A stretch of DNA of 64,000 nucleotides from NCBI GenBank assembly GCA_934047225.1, contig OW204009.1, forward strand, positions 19,899,161-19,963,160, given 5' to 3'. Under the pieces are notes generated by a model. It did no database searches and had not been told where the DNA came from. It saw nothing but the letters and a program-made list of their open reading frames with translations. Origin of the DNA: Ypsolopha sequella. Taxonomy: Eukaryota > Arthropoda > Insecta > Lepidoptera > Ypsolophidae. Positions 1 through 11,250 of the stretch are shown piece by piece. Both the position numbers and the translations under genes were made by a program. Positions within the stretch are counted from its first letter, which is position 1, and every line of letters starts with the position of its first letter.

Positions 1-60
1 ATGATACCAACGGAACCCTACACTGCGCGTGGCCCGACTCGCACTTGGCCGGTTTTTTTT
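1..60. repeat. Fragment of an abundant lepidopteran interspersed repeat
   Basis: The window opens on GGAACCCTACACTGCGCG followed by CGACTCGCACTTGGCCGG. The same signature (a GGAACCC word, then a CGCGAGTCC or CTCGCAC word) recurs near 37880, 38400 and 61136. It is typical of repeats scattered through moth and butterfly genomes. Only one end is visible here. Confidence 0.55.
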
Positions 61-1345
61 ATATTTCTCATTTGTGTTCAACTTATTTTAAATCGCTATA
101 GTTTTCCTGTAATTGGCCAGTTGATTGATTGATTGATTGATTGACTATAATATATATAAAGCTACTACAAAACGGTAACTGACTCACTGACTGACTGACA
201 TGGTTGTTTAGTTTGAAAGAGTCTTCTGACATGATAGTGATGTATGTACGGAATGTCGGGTGTGTAATTGTGAGTGGGGAATAACCTTGACATTTGACAT
301 TTTTTGACATTTGACATGGTTTTTTGACGTTTTAGTGAGGCGGGTCGTTGTATGGGAGTTTTGCAAGTGAGTAGGCGAGCCCGTAGGGCGTAGTGATGTA
401 CCTGGGTACTAGGGATGGGAAAAATTGTCATTTTTGACATTATTGACAGAACGAGCCCGCGAGCGCGAAGCGTCCGTCCGTACAAGCAAGCGAGTGCGAA
501 GCGCGAGCGGGCGCAGTCCGTAGTGATGTGCCTGGGTACTAGGGATGGGAAAAATTGCCTTTTTTTTTAAGGGATGTACCGAAAAAAAATTTGTTTTGGC
601 CATATCTTCGGAACGGAGGTCGGTCCATAGGGTGCCAAAAAAGTTTTTTTTTTTTTAATGTCAAAACTTTAACGGCCCGTATCTCCTAGACGGCTTGAGT
701 TAGACCCTTGTTGATGGGTGTCTAAGAAAAGGTCTCGCCGAGATGTAGCCCCCCCCCGGTGTCAAAACTTTAACGGCCCGTATCTCCCAAACGGCTGAAG
801 CTAGACCCATGTTCATGGTACTCTAAGAAAAGGGCTCGACGAGATCTACCTGAAAATAAAATAAAATTAAAAAAATTAAAAAAAATTTTTCGGCCATATC
901 TCCCGAACCGTAAGTCCTAGCGAGTTGCGGTTTTGACTTTAGTAATCTGTTTGCCAAGGGCTACCGAACCGCATATAAAAATTTGACATTTGACAGGTTT
1001 TGACATTTTTTTAACAGGTCCAAAAAAGTGCTCCGATTCGCTTGAAACTAAGTATCCAGGAGCAAGTGGGGTCGCTAATTACGAATCCACTGTCAAGTTT
1101 GACACTTTTTGACAAACGACAGGGATTTTGACACTTTTTCAAAAAAAAATTGATTGGACATTTCTTCGGATCTAATGGTGAGGCCGAAGGCCGAGCACGA
1201 CATCGTGGCTACCAGAGTCATATCCGATGTCATTCTAGGGAGACCGAAGGCATCGGAACCGTAGGAATCGAAATCGAAGGACCGTAGGAATCGTCCGGAA
1301 TTTTCAATTTTTCAAGCAATACCTTGGAATCGACACCCCCACACA
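61..1345. other. Repeat-rich stretch without a gene
   Basis: No supported coding region. It holds a TTGA microsatellite at about 119-142, a CTGA-rich run at 178-200, a GC-richer block at 440-530 with GAGCGCGAAGCG-like words, and several runs of A or T. The short open frames at 83-603 on the minus strand overlap each other and resemble no known protein, so they are not called. Confidence 0.6.
660..845 (+). repeat. Two-copy direct repeat, period 101 bp
   Basis: A block beginning GTCAAAACTTTAACGGCCCG occurs at about 660-744 and again at 761-845. The two copies share the order TATCTCC, ACGGCT, TAGACCC and CTAAGAAAAG, with scattered substitutions. A related sentence (GGCCATATCTCCCGAACCG) follows at 890, so this may be a longer decayed repeat family. 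Confidence 0.6.
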
Positions 1346-1800
1346 AGCTGATTGCCGCAATCCAAAGTGATGTGCTGTCATCCGTTGAGGAGTTCTATGG
1401 TGATGAAGCCAGGATCAAAGGTCACATGGGTATTCTGATAATCTCCAAGTAATACCCTTCAATCAGCAGCCTAACACAGTGATTGCCGTAATCTCGAGCT
1501 ATGTGCTCCAAACCGTTGTGGGTTCTATGGTGAATATGATGATGAAGCCAGGATCGAAGTTCAGGTGGAAGAATATCGATTTTACAAGTAATACCCTACA
1601 ATCAGCATCCTGGTACAGAGCGATTACCTCAATCTTGAGAGGTATGCTGTTATTTTCTGAGGAGTTCCACTGCTTATCTCTGAAGGGCTTTATCAGATCA
1701 TGACCAAATCTGAAATGGGACATACCTGAAAGCACACTCTTCCAAACAAAAAAAGAATCATTCAAATCGGTTCAGAAATGACGGAGTTATATTGAGTAAC
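1346..1800 (+). repeat. Module repeat, partial copy
   Basis: About three diverged modules of 110-135 bp share the words ATTGCCGCAATC, GTGCTGTCATCCGTTGAGG, GTTCTATGGTGATGAAGCC and AGGATCGAAGGTCAGGTGG. The block ends with the common tail AAATCGGTTCAGAAATGACG. The same modules recur at 2285-2970 and 10571-11250. The small open frames here are shadows of the repeat. Confidence 0.7.
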
Positions 1801-1810
1801 AACGCCAAAA

Positions 1811-2162
1811 AATAAACTTTTAACAAAAAAATAGCAACCGACTTCAATAGTAACTGCAGTCATTCACTAAAAAGTTAATAATAATTCTATAAAGACCGAT
1901 GGTACCGTAGCAACACTTTTGCCGACTTCTTTCTTCCTGAAACGTTATGTTATCTAGAAGTCGGCGTTCTTATATTGGTTTCTATGTTGCTAGATCGTAG
2001 GAAATACGCCGAATTCTAGATAACATAATGTTTCAGGAAGAAAGAAGTCGGCAAAAGTGTTGCTTCGGTACCATTGGTCTTTATAGAATTATTATTAACT
2101 TTTTAGTGAATGACTGCTGTTACTATTGAAGTCGGTTGCTATTTTTTGTTAAAAGTTTATTT
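1811..2162. mobile_element. Foldback element, copy 1
   Basis: This is an almost perfect inverted repeat. The left arm begins AATAAACTTTTAACAAAAAA and the right arm ends with its complement at 2162. Each arm is about 160 bp around a short spacer near 1985. Both arms contain GCCGACTTCTTTCTTCC or its complement. It has no coding capacity and looks like a non-autonomous foldback or MITE. A second copy lies at 10098-10450, followed by the same right-hand neighbour, so the foldback and the following modules may form one larger element. Confidence 0.75.
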
Positions 2163-2284
2163 TATTTCACATTTTTTAGTGTTGCTGGGTTAAATTGTGA
2201 GGTATAGGTAGTTCTTGCAAACGTGGTGTTAATATGAAACGAAGTTCAAGTGAGTATAAGTAGCCATGTTTGAGTAGCTTCCTG

Positions 2285-2970
2285 ATATCAGCACCCTAAC
2301 ACAACATGATTACCGCAATCTCGAGTTATGTGCTGTCATCCGTTGAAGAGTTCTACGGTGATGAAGCCAAGATCGAAATTCAGGTGGGTACACTGGCAAT
2401 TTTCAGCAATGCCCTGCAATGAGCACCCTAACACAAACTGGTTGCCGCAATCTAAAGTTATGTGCTGTCATCCGTTGAGGAGTTCTATGGTGATGAAGCC
2501 AGGATCGAAGGTCAGGTGGGTATTCTGATAATCTCCAAGTAATACCCTTGAATCAGCACCCTAACGCAGTGATTGCCGCAATCTCGAGTTATGTGCTCTG
2601 ATCCGTTGAAGCGTTGAAGAGTTCTATGGTGAATATGTTGATGAAGCCAGGATCGAAGGTCAGGTGGAAGAATGTCGATTTTCAAGTAATACCTTGTAAT
2701 CAGCACCCAAGTACATAGCGATTGCTTCAATTTCGAGAGATATGCTGTCATTTTCTGAGGAGTTCTACTGCCTATCTCTGAAGACCTTCATCAGATCACG
2801 ACCAAACCCAAAATGGGACCTACCTGGAAGTATACTCTTTCAAACAAAAAAAGAATTGTTCAAATCGGTTGGGAAATGACGGAGTTATGGAATAACAACG
2901 CCAAAAAAAAAAAAAAAAAAAACGTACAGTCGAATTGAGAACCGCCTCCTTTTTGAAGTCGGTTAAAAAA
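2285..2970 (+). repeat. Module repeat with GAAGTCGGTT tail, copy 1
   Basis: Four tandem modules of roughly 125 bp (TACCGCAATCTCGAGTTATG, then TGATGAAGCC, then AGGTGG) are followed by a tail containing an A-run at 2905-2920 and AACCGCCTCCTTTTTGAAG, closing at GTCGGTTAAAA. A second tail copy follows to about 3030. Copy 2 of the whole block is at 10571-11250 and is nearly identical. The tail is a familiar end of abundant lepidopteran repeats. Confidence 0.75.
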
Positions 2971-3030
2971 ATAAAAAATAAACATACATTCCAATTGAGA
3001 ACCTCCTCCATTTTTGAAGTCGGTTAAAAA

Positions 3031-6010
3031 TAGGAACCCCAACCTCGGCCCTCCCTATTTTTTGAAAACAATTAAAAATAAACATTAAAATTTAATCAGC
3101 AAAATGAAGTAAAACTTACGACAATTTGTTACCAATGTTATTTAAGTCTATAATACCAATTGTATGTAACTATAATAAATAAAGATCTTATTGATTGAAA
3201 AATAGGTAGGTACCTACATAGGTAACCTATTGCATGAGTTGCATGAGTGTAGGTAAGTAGTGTATGAAACTACACATAACTAGGTACTTATTAAACGGCT
3301 CGTTTTTCACCGACTTCAAAAAAGGAGGAGGTTCTCAATTGGATTGTATTTTTTTTTTACTCACACTCGTGTTTTAATAACCTCTTTATGTACCAGTTTC
3401 ATACAGTTCATATTCACGAGAAGTATCCACATCAAAACTATTGAGATTGTAATGAAAACATTGAAGTAAAATATGAAAACACATAAGTTATTTTGTCAAA
3501 AATTTACATAATATAATATAAGATAACAAAAGTAACACGTCCATGATCATTCCGCCAAGTTTAACCTTTTTATAAAATTCTCGTACAAAATCACTAGTGC
3601 ACTTTACCAACTGGAGCCGACCGCGAGCGATCGTCGCGTCGCAATGTTTCACCCCCGCCAACATCTGTTATGCCCTTACATTATAAATTTAAAACATTTA
3701 CTTCTAAATTCACCTATATATATATATATATATATATATGCATACTTTATCATAATAAAAAGTTTATGTAAAAATGAACTTTAAAATTTTATTTGCTGAT
3801 GTAAGTACTTATCTTGACTGCCCTCGCGCTCTCCGCTCGCCACGGCTACAAAGTAGTACAAAGCGAGCCGACCAGCCCACGACCGTCACGCGGCCTAGCG
3901 TCCCCGCCCCCGCGCTTCACCCCGCGCGTATTTTTGTGTGCCATGATAATCGAAATCATGTTTTCTTAAAACTACATGTGCGAATTTTTCTAATCTTTTG
4001 AATGATGATCGGGTATGTTATTATGATGAAGTAGCTGTCAACTCTTGAATTCTAATTTTGTATTTCTCATAATATGAAAAGAAACTTAATTAAACCGAAA
4101 AGCAAACTAAATAAATTTCTAATATTTCTATAATAGGTCAAGATAAATAATACCATGTGATGTAAATAAACTGAAGTCCCTCTAATTCTATATTGAAAGA
4201 GTATTTCACAAATTTCAGTTTACCTAAGTTCCATGAATGCAATATTTCTAATAAATGAATAACAACAAAATACGCATATTTTATGTCAGATACAATCTAA
4301 ACTTTTAGTTCTAATTTTGTAATGACACTATTAGATTCAATAATTGCAAATACCTAAATAATACCTACAGCAACGTCCTTAATTTTCTAACTTTTTAAAC
4401 AAAGCTTCAAATATGCATAACCTATCTACTATCCGACAACTAAGGATTTTAATAATATCATAACTTACGTCGAAATTAAAACGTCCGGCTACGCGCCTAT
4501 AATGGCTCCGGACGCGTCGGCAGGGAAGACCGAAGAGTGCGTCCGGCGGTCAGGTGGAAGACTGAGGTGACTCTCGTCGTGTGGGCAAGGTGGCCGTAGA
4601 GTCACGACGAGACGGCAGATCGTAAGCCGAGATGTCCTTCGCTCAGCAGGTGCTGCAACCCGGGGCAAGCGTGAGCAGGGCCAGATGGGGCCGGAGAGAG
4701 CTCACGGTAGGTGTTGCCCGTAGGTGGTGAGAAGAAGAAGGTAACGTAGAAGGAACGTGGAAGCCTGGAATACGCCAGAATGGTGGATATCAGCCAACCG
4801 TGTAGGAAAGTTCCGTTTGGTCACCACAACGAACCAGGTCAATCCCAAACTGTTCGTTGCATGTGTCCAAACAGTAGTTAAACAAAGAAAAAGAAAACCA
4901 TGTTAATTGGATGACGCTGACAGTTGAACAACAAAATATTTAAAATCGAAACAAAGGAATTAGTTATAATGCGTCATCCGATTAACAGGTGAAGAAAAAT
5001 TACCAAGCAGGCAACGGTTGATATTATTTAAACATAAAGAAAAAACTAATACAAAATCAAATTTAATTAAAAAGAAAAAATATTTTAAATAATTAACTCC
5101 GACTCAGATCAGTTAAAAGGTTTATCAATCTACAACGGATCCATCACGGATCGATCTGAGAAGAAAATAGAGTTTCAATTTCAAAAGTGAATTTCAGTAG
5201 AATAAGGGCCTTACAAAAATGTTTTCAGAAAATGAACAAGGCACAGCCTCTTAACTGCAAAGTATTTCGGAACGCTGATGAACAGAATTACATCAATCAA
5301 GACGTATTAAAAGTGTACATAAGGATAAACACATAATGCTGTACATAAGGAATGGTCCGAGAACATTCGAGATCCAAAAATAGAATTTAAGAATAAGATT
5401 TACAGTTACCCACATCAGGGTTACTTTTATAAAATTATAACAAAAACAGCACGTAGCTATTGAGTTATTGCAAATTTTAATATATAAAGGTAACATCTAG
5501 ATACTGCAAGTATATAACGTGATACAGGCATTGATAGTAGATATCTTAATAGATAAAAAAAAATTAAGAATACTCTCACCACAAGGAATAGTATATAAAA
5601 TTTGAAAAGTGAACTATTGTGAGTTCTACTATGCGATGATAAGGTTAACATAATGCAAGTATATAAGGTAATACAGACATTAAGAAATACAAAGAATTTA
5701 CTCACTGATGTACCAACAGGTGTCTCGTAAACTCGGATATGACAATGCGAGTCACGAGACAGAAAATAGGTATAAAAACAATTTACCAATCTAGATATAG
5801 GACTAGGAACATTCTGGATCAGCAAGAAAGCACAAAGAGATACAGTATACCGAAATAAATAAGGTACTTACCCAATAAAATTTAGGAGTTCAACACTGAA
5901 TTTACACAATGATTATTACTGGAAATTAATTTAGTATTAAACTTATATTTTATTGAAAAACTTTAGTGTAGGCTTATTTATAAGTTGTCACGACCCGCAG
6001 CTATGTAAAA
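3031..6010. other. Intergenic, AT-rich, no gene recognised
   Basis: Contains a likely LINE or SINE tail near 3165-3200 (AATAAATAAAGATCTTATTG), one more GAAGTCGG-type tail at 3310-3350, and a TA microsatellite at 3714-3738. There is a GC-rich island at about 4475-4870 and AT-rich sequence after it. The island looks unlike its surroundings but shows no open frame or RNA signature I can name. The minus-strand frames at 5293-5825 are AT-rich and featureless. Confidence 0.5.
3714..3738. repeat. (TA)n microsatellite
   Basis: An uninterrupted alternating TA run of about 25 bases. Confidence 0.9.
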
Positions 6011-6400
6011 AAAATGTCACTGATGTGAGACGGAACACTTGACGAAATGAGCGAGCGCGTCGTTGCAAAACTATTTAAATGTCACTGATGTGAGACGGAA
6101 CACTTGACGAAATGAGCGAGCGCGTCGTTGCAAAACTATTTAAATGTCACTGATGTGAGACGGAACACTTGACTAAATGAGCGAGCGCGTCGTTGCAAAA
6201 CTATTTAAATGTCACTGATGTGAGACGGAACACTTGACGAAATGAGCGAGCGCGTCGTTGCAAAACTATTTAAATGTCACTGATGTGAGACGGAACACTT
6301 GACGAAATGAGCGAGCGCGTCGTTGCAAAACTATTTAAATGTCACTGATGTGAGACGGAACACTTGACGAAATGAGCGAGCGCGTCGTTGCAAAACTATT
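6011..6400 (+). repeat. 65-bp minisatellite, 6 copies
   Basis: Six nearly identical units start at 6011, 6076, 6141, 6206, 6271 and 6336. The unit carries AATGTCACTGATGTGAGACG, then GCGAGCGCGTCGTTGC, then AAAACTATTT. Only single-base differences are visible, such as GACGAAATG versus GACTAAATG. It lies just upstream of the recombinase-like remnant at 6797 and may be part of the same element. Confidence 0.95.
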
Positions 6401-6796
6401 TTACATATCTCTTGCTCTGTAAGTACACCCTTACACCCCTGAATGCCGGGGTGTATGACTATCATTACAGCATAGGTTTTGGAATTTGAAAAAAGAACTG
6501 TCATACTCATACTGCACGAAGAATATTTTTAAAAAGTTAATATTTTTTTTCTCGGTATCGATTAATTACTCGAATCGGAATCTAGACAATTTATTTTATA
6601 AAGATTTTATTTTAAATATGGAACTATTTGTTTCCACATCGTATGTTAGATGGAATCGATTTAAAAATCAAACTGGCCAGCAAGATTTGACGCGCTTGCG
6701 TGCGTGAAAAAAAAAAAGGCAGTCTACTAGTAGGCGCGAAAGCATCGCGAAAGTAATTAATTTTCTTGTTTGAGTTCTTTTTCAAAAGTTTTAAAC
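6401..6796. other. Leader between 65-bp array and recombinase-like remnant
   Basis: No coding region is supported. It includes CACCCTTACACCCC at about 6428 and an A-run at 6707-6716. The 73-codon frame at 6486-6707 is AT-rich with no recognisable domain. It probably belongs to the 5' region of the element whose first codons begin at 6797. Confidence 0.4.
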
Positions 6797-6916
6797 ATGT
6801 CTAGTGACGAAGACATAGATCTAACGCCCGATTTTATTAAAGAAAGGGCAAAAACAGTTGTCGAAAATATATCACCGCCGTTAATTTTAAATAAATACAC
6901 ATTTTTTTCTTCTTAA
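6797..6916 (+). pseudogene. Truncated N-terminus, possible tyrosine-recombinase transposase
   Basis: A 39-codon frame opens MSSDEDIDLTPDFIKERAK and continues TVVENISPP before reading into AT-rich sequence and a stop. An acidic start followed by a KERAKTVVEN helix resembles the beginning of insect tyrosine-recombinase-like proteins of Crypton or DIRS type. I recall this resemblance and cannot test it here. The frame meets an AATAAA signal at about 6916 almost at once, as expected if the body of the gene was deleted and its two ends joined. None of the catalytic core is present. Confidence 0.35.
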
Positions 6917-8142
6917 TAAATGTTCATTGAAACCTGCTGTCTTGTTGTTTACTTACCTCACAATCGATATGTAAAGCAGAGTATTTATCTCGGGTGTAAG
7001 CATCAATTGCATACTCGGGTTAATTAGCGCCTTCGCTTCGCTCAGGCGCCAAAAACCTCGTATGCAATTGATGTCATACAGCCCTTGGTTAATAATCTAC
7101 TATAAATGACCTTTCTCTTTGTCTGCGACGCGCGGAGGTGGGGGACGGAATTTTAGAGAAAAGAATAACAAGATGACGCACTTCGTGCGCGTGACCATAT
7201 AAGGACAGCTACTTTACCAAATTAACGGAGTTTTAGAGACAAAGGAAAACAAGGTGACGCATCTCGCGCGGGGAATCACCTGAATATTTTGGTACGATTT
7301 GCCCTGCGTTCCGAAATAGAATTATTTCGCTAAAATCGATTACGAATGAATGAGGTGAATGGATAATAATCCATGAGTGAAGCAAATGCGTTCATTCATT
7401 CGTATGACTTTCGTGGCTCATGCGACGGAGGTGAGGCGATGTGAGCGTTGAACGGAATGGAATGTCAAAAATTGTTTTCGCTCCATTATTTCAGCAGTTA
7501 GTTCAGATCAGACAAACAATGGTGTATGTTTTATTCGGCCATGAGAGAAACAAATGAAAAGTTGTGTGGAACTCTTCGTCAAAAGGAAGAATTTATATAT
7601 ATATTGTAGCATTACTTTTTAAAATTAGTTAGCTATTTTATAATCACGAATGTAATTTTGTTGACTTGGTCGATTCGGCCTAAATATGGACTGCCACCAG
7701 GCAAGCCTGGTGACAGCCAAAATAAAGAATAAATCTGGATAAAGACACTATATAATTTGTTTTTTGAATGAACTAAAAATAACAAAACTGAAGTAAAATA
7801 ATATGGTATAAAACACAATAATATCAGCAAAGTATTGGGTACGTAGGAACTTATAAAATCAACACAAAAATTATGCCTAGTCCATCTTATTTTAGGATTT
7901 TGTTTTCCTCTAGCTTTAACGACGCAATTTGTTCACAATATTATGGATTCAAATTTGGATATTGAAACTAGTTTATAGGATCCCAGAAACTACAATTTCG
8001 CGGAAGTATTAATAACTTCTAGTCGAGAGAAAACATAACTTTAAGGTGTTAAGAGCAATCGTTATCTAGCTTTACATCAAGAAAGAAAATGATTGATTCA
8101 GAGTCTACTGGATGCTAGGCTACAGATATAAAAACCTGATAA
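6917..8142. other. Intergenic repeats, no gene recognised
   Basis: Contains the hairpin at 7001-7073. A partly repeated block near 7150-7270 carries GATGACGCACTTCGTGCGCG and AACAAGGTGACGCATCTCGC. Words with ATTCATTCGTA occur near 7345 and 7395. The minus-strand frame at 7633-7830 has no recognisable features. Confidence 0.5.
7001..7073. repeat. Inverted repeat hairpin, 14-bp stem
   Basis: CATCAATTGCATAC at 7001-7014 pairs with GTATGCAATTGATG at 7060-7073. A smaller GCGCC...GGCGC stem lies within the loop. Probably the terminal structure of a mobile element. Confidence 0.75.
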
Positions 8143-8412
8143 GGGTGTCTTCGAGACTTAGGTGTTTGCAGTCTTCCAGAGAGTAGTCAATCAAGCCAAG
8201 ATTGTCTGGCGCCAACTTCTGTTATAACACAGGAAGCTTACCCTGTCAGGGTACGTGGTCCATACGTTCGGCCTCAATATGTGCAACCATACAAGATGGT
8301 GGGAGAAATAGAAGAAAAATTGGAAAGACCCTTAAATAACCTGAAGGGTCGCTGTAAAGAAATAAAACAACAGCGTCAAGACATGCCTATGAAATCTGGG
8401 CAAGGAAATTAA
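8143..8412 (+). pseudogene. Unrecognised open remnant, 89 codons without a start
   Basis: The frame runs from after a stop at 8140 to the TAA at 8410-8412 with no ATG near its beginning. It includes TQEAYPVRVRGPYVRPQYV and then a basic, charged stretch (EIEEKLERPLNNLKGRCKE). Its composition looks more like protein than the AT-rich surroundings. I do not recognise a family. It could be an old retroelement fragment or a chance frame. Confidence 0.25.
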
Positions 8413-8898
8413 CGTATTGGAAACGGGATAAAAGGGATTTTCAGAGAATGAAACCAAAATTACACAAAACTTACCAGGAAATGAAGAAAAAACAGGCATC
8501 CACAATCTCTAGGGCAAATGTGCTCCGCTTCGTGGATTCAACCAGATTCCAAATCCTATATTTTAATTTTCTCTGGCAATTTTTGAATTCCTTGTCTTCG
8601 ACATGAGAAAAATAACAAAAAAATGTGACAAAACATTACAAATTTTCGAATTTGAAAATTCAGTAAAGCAATCAACGATAAAGAAAGACTAAAAATATAT
8701 GAAAAAGGTTTAATACCTGTAGCGAATGCTACAATATATATTTATATATTTTTTCATCGCTATCTGAGTCTACGTTGAAGAAAAGTGCTACAAACTCTTC
8801 TTGTTCCATCACGAATCACGGCACTTTAACGAAATAAAATAAAATAATCGTATTGTGTTCTGTGGTAAGAGGTTATGGTTAAGATGTATCTTTTTTAA
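8413..8898. other. No gene recognised
   Basis: AT-rich. A word TAATGCTACAATATATAT near 8728 is the reverse complement of one near 7595 (ATATATATTGTAGCATTA), hinting at a decayed inverted-repeat element between them. Too degraded to call. Confidence 0.4.
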
Positions 8899-9535
8899 TG
8901 CGGTCCGAATCATAAGCTATCTTTCACATCGTTTGCTAGCTCACAAATGAGGGGTTTTCAAAGTCAAATTAAAAAAGAAAAAGTAGTACCAAACGACTGA
9001 ATAGATGGCGCAGCCTGTACTAAAAGTGTCAAAAAAGTGGCTTCCTGGCAACACTGGATTCTTTTGATTTTGACACTTCGTCTTTGCTTCGTTCTTTTTT
9101 GTGGTCAATCCATGCCTCACATGTATTACTGCTAAGATCTATTGTTTTTCCGTAATTAATTCTTAGGAAAATTGTCCTATATTTTTACAATTAGCTACAA
9201 CGATGGGCTGACCATGTTAAAAGTTAAGTCAAGCTATTTTGTTAACGTAAATAATATAAATAGAAAATAACACCATATAAACACAACGAAATAGGAATGT
9301 CCTTATGAAGGTTGTTTTTGGATTTGACAATTGACTTGACAATTTTTATCTTGCTGCGCACAGATTAAAAAATAATCTAAGCTTTTTGACACTTGAAAGC
9401 AGGGTAACGCCATCTATGTTTACCTCTGAAAGCTTGACCAAGGTCAGTCTGGAAAACCGCTCATTACGGACCAGTCATCGCTCACACTTTAAATCATTCA
9501 TAGCTTTTATCGATGAAATTCTATTTCGGACCGCA
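8899..9535. mobile_element. Possible MITE with 11-bp terminal inverted repeats
   Basis: TGCGGTCCGAA at 8899-8909 is mirrored exactly by TTCGGACCGCA at 9525-9535. AAGCTAT is also mirrored a few bases further in. There is no coding capacity and no clear target duplication, so this is tentative. Confidence 0.35.
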
Positions 9536-9581
9536 CGGTTGGTAAACATTTAACGGTTTTTTATTTACGTTACAACCTAAG

Positions 9582-9806
9582 ATGGAGGCATTTAGATGTT
9601 GTTTTCGTTACGCAGCTTCTAAATGTTGGAACAACATTCCCCCACCTATAAGGTTGCAAAAATCTTTTTCTATAAGGTTGCAAAAATCTTTTCCTTTAAG
9701 GTTGCAAAAATCTTTTTCTATAAGTTGCAAAAATCTTTTCCTACATTCAAAAAACATTGTAAAGAGTGGTTAGTAAACTTACAAATAAAATTGCGAATAA
9801 AAAGAT
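9582..9806 (+). pseudogene. LINE ORF2 C-terminal remnant with internal expansion
   Basis: The start reads RYAASKCWNNIPPPIR, the end LPTFKKHCKEWLVN. This is the pattern of the extreme C-terminus of Jockey/CR1-like LINE ORF2 proteins (WN-x-LP, then an F-x3-L helix). Between them a 24-bp unit (AAGGTTGCAAAAATC core) is repeated about four times with small indels, throwing the two halves into different frames (frame changes near 9730). The catalytic domains are absent. Confidence 0.55.
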
Positions 9807-10097
9807 AAGGAAAATGGTGTCAGTATGTACATTGTAAACAACATAATATATTAATATATATTTTAAATATATTATTAATGCATTTAAGTTTATATAACAA
9901 ACATAATATTTAAGTATATAGATAATAATACATATAATATTTGGTCGGGCTTTAGCCACCGATGACCGAATTTGATAATGAATTTTGATATTTATGGCAA
10001 ACGAAATTTGGCAATTAGAAACTCTTTTTTTATTATTATTTACTTGACAGACCCTTGAAAAATAAACTGGCTCACAATTTGGAAAGATGAAGGAAGA
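9807..10097. other. LINE 3' flank, AT-rich
   Basis: AT-rich sequence following the LINE remnant. It includes TTGGTCGGGCTTTAGCCACCG at about 9940 (first 20 bases are the likely tail word). No gene. Confidence 0.35.
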
Positions 10098-10450
10098 AAT
10101 AAACTTTTAACAAAAAAATAGCAACCAACTTCAATAGTTACCAGCAGTCATTCACTGAAAAGTTAATAATAATTCTATAAAGACCGATGGTACCGAAGCA
10201 ACACTTTTGCCGACTTCTTTCTTCCTGAAACGTTATGTTATCTAGAAGTTTGCGTTCTTATATTGATTTCTATGTTGCTATATCGTAGGAATTACGCCGA
10301 CTTCTAGATAACATAATGTTTCAGGAAGAAAGAAGTCGGCAAAAGTGTTGCTTCGGTACCATCGGTCTTTATAGAATTATTATTAATTTTTTAGTGAATG
10401 ATTGCTGTTACTATTGAAGTCGGTTGCTATTTTTTTGTTAAAAGTTTATT
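10098..10450. mobile_element. Foldback element, copy 2
   Basis: Same inverted repeat as 1811-2162, from AATAAACTTTTAAC to its complement. The left flank differs from copy 1 (AAGATGAAGGAAG here, CAACGCCAAAA there), which fixes the left boundary. The right flank is the same as in copy 1 for about 700 bp. Confidence 0.75.
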
Positions 10451-10570
10451 TTATTTCACATTTTTTAGTTTTGCTGGGTTAAATTGTGAGGTATAGGTAG
10501 TTCTTGCAAACGTGGTGTTAATATGAAACGAAGTTCAAGTGAGTATAAGTAGCCATGTTTGAGTAGCTTC

Positions 10571-11250
10571 CTGCTATCAGCACCCTAACACAACATGATT
10601 ACCGCAATCTCGAGTTATGTGCTGTCATCCGTTGAAGAGTTCTACGGTGATGAAGCCAAGATCGAAATTCAGGTGGGTACACTGGCAATTTTCAGCAATG
10701 CCCTGCAATGAGTACCCTAACACAAACTGGTTGCCGCAATCTAAAGTTATGTGCTGTCATCCGTTGAGGAGTTCTATGGTGATGAAGCCAGGATCGAAGG
10801 TCAGGTGGGTATTCTGATAATCTCCAAGTAATACCCTTGAATCAGCACCCTAACGCAGTGATTGCCGCAATCTCGAGTTATGTGCTCTGATCCGTTGAAG
10901 AGTTCTATGGTGAATATGTTGATGAAGCCAGGATCGAAGGTCAGGTGGAAGAATGTCGATTTTCAAGTAATATCTTGTAATCAGCACCCAAGTACATAGC
11001 GATTGCCTCAATTTTAAGAGATATGCTGTCATTTTCTGAGGAGTTCCATTGCCTATCTCTGAAGACCTTAATCAGATCATGACCAAACCCAAAATGGAAC
11101 CTACCTGAAAGTATACTCTTTCAAACAAAAAAAGAATTGTTCAAATCGGTTGGGAAATGACGGAGTTATGGAGTAACAACGCCAAAAAAAAAAAAAAAAA
11201 CATACAGTCGAATTGAGAACCGCCTCCTTTTTGAAGTCGGTTAAAAAGGG
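10571..11250 (+). repeat. Module repeat with GAAGTCGGTT tail, copy 2
   Basis: Matches 2285-2970 almost base for base, including two modules with TGCTGTCATCCGTTGA and the A-run before the tail. It lacks the small GTTGAAGC duplication present in copy 1 near 2605. Frames at 10617-11319 are shadows of the repeat. Confidence 0.75.

Noticed and set aside
2328..2751. Short frames in the module repeats (also at 10617-11032)
   Set aside because: They follow the repeat modules and include no recognisable protein; identical frames occur in the second copy.
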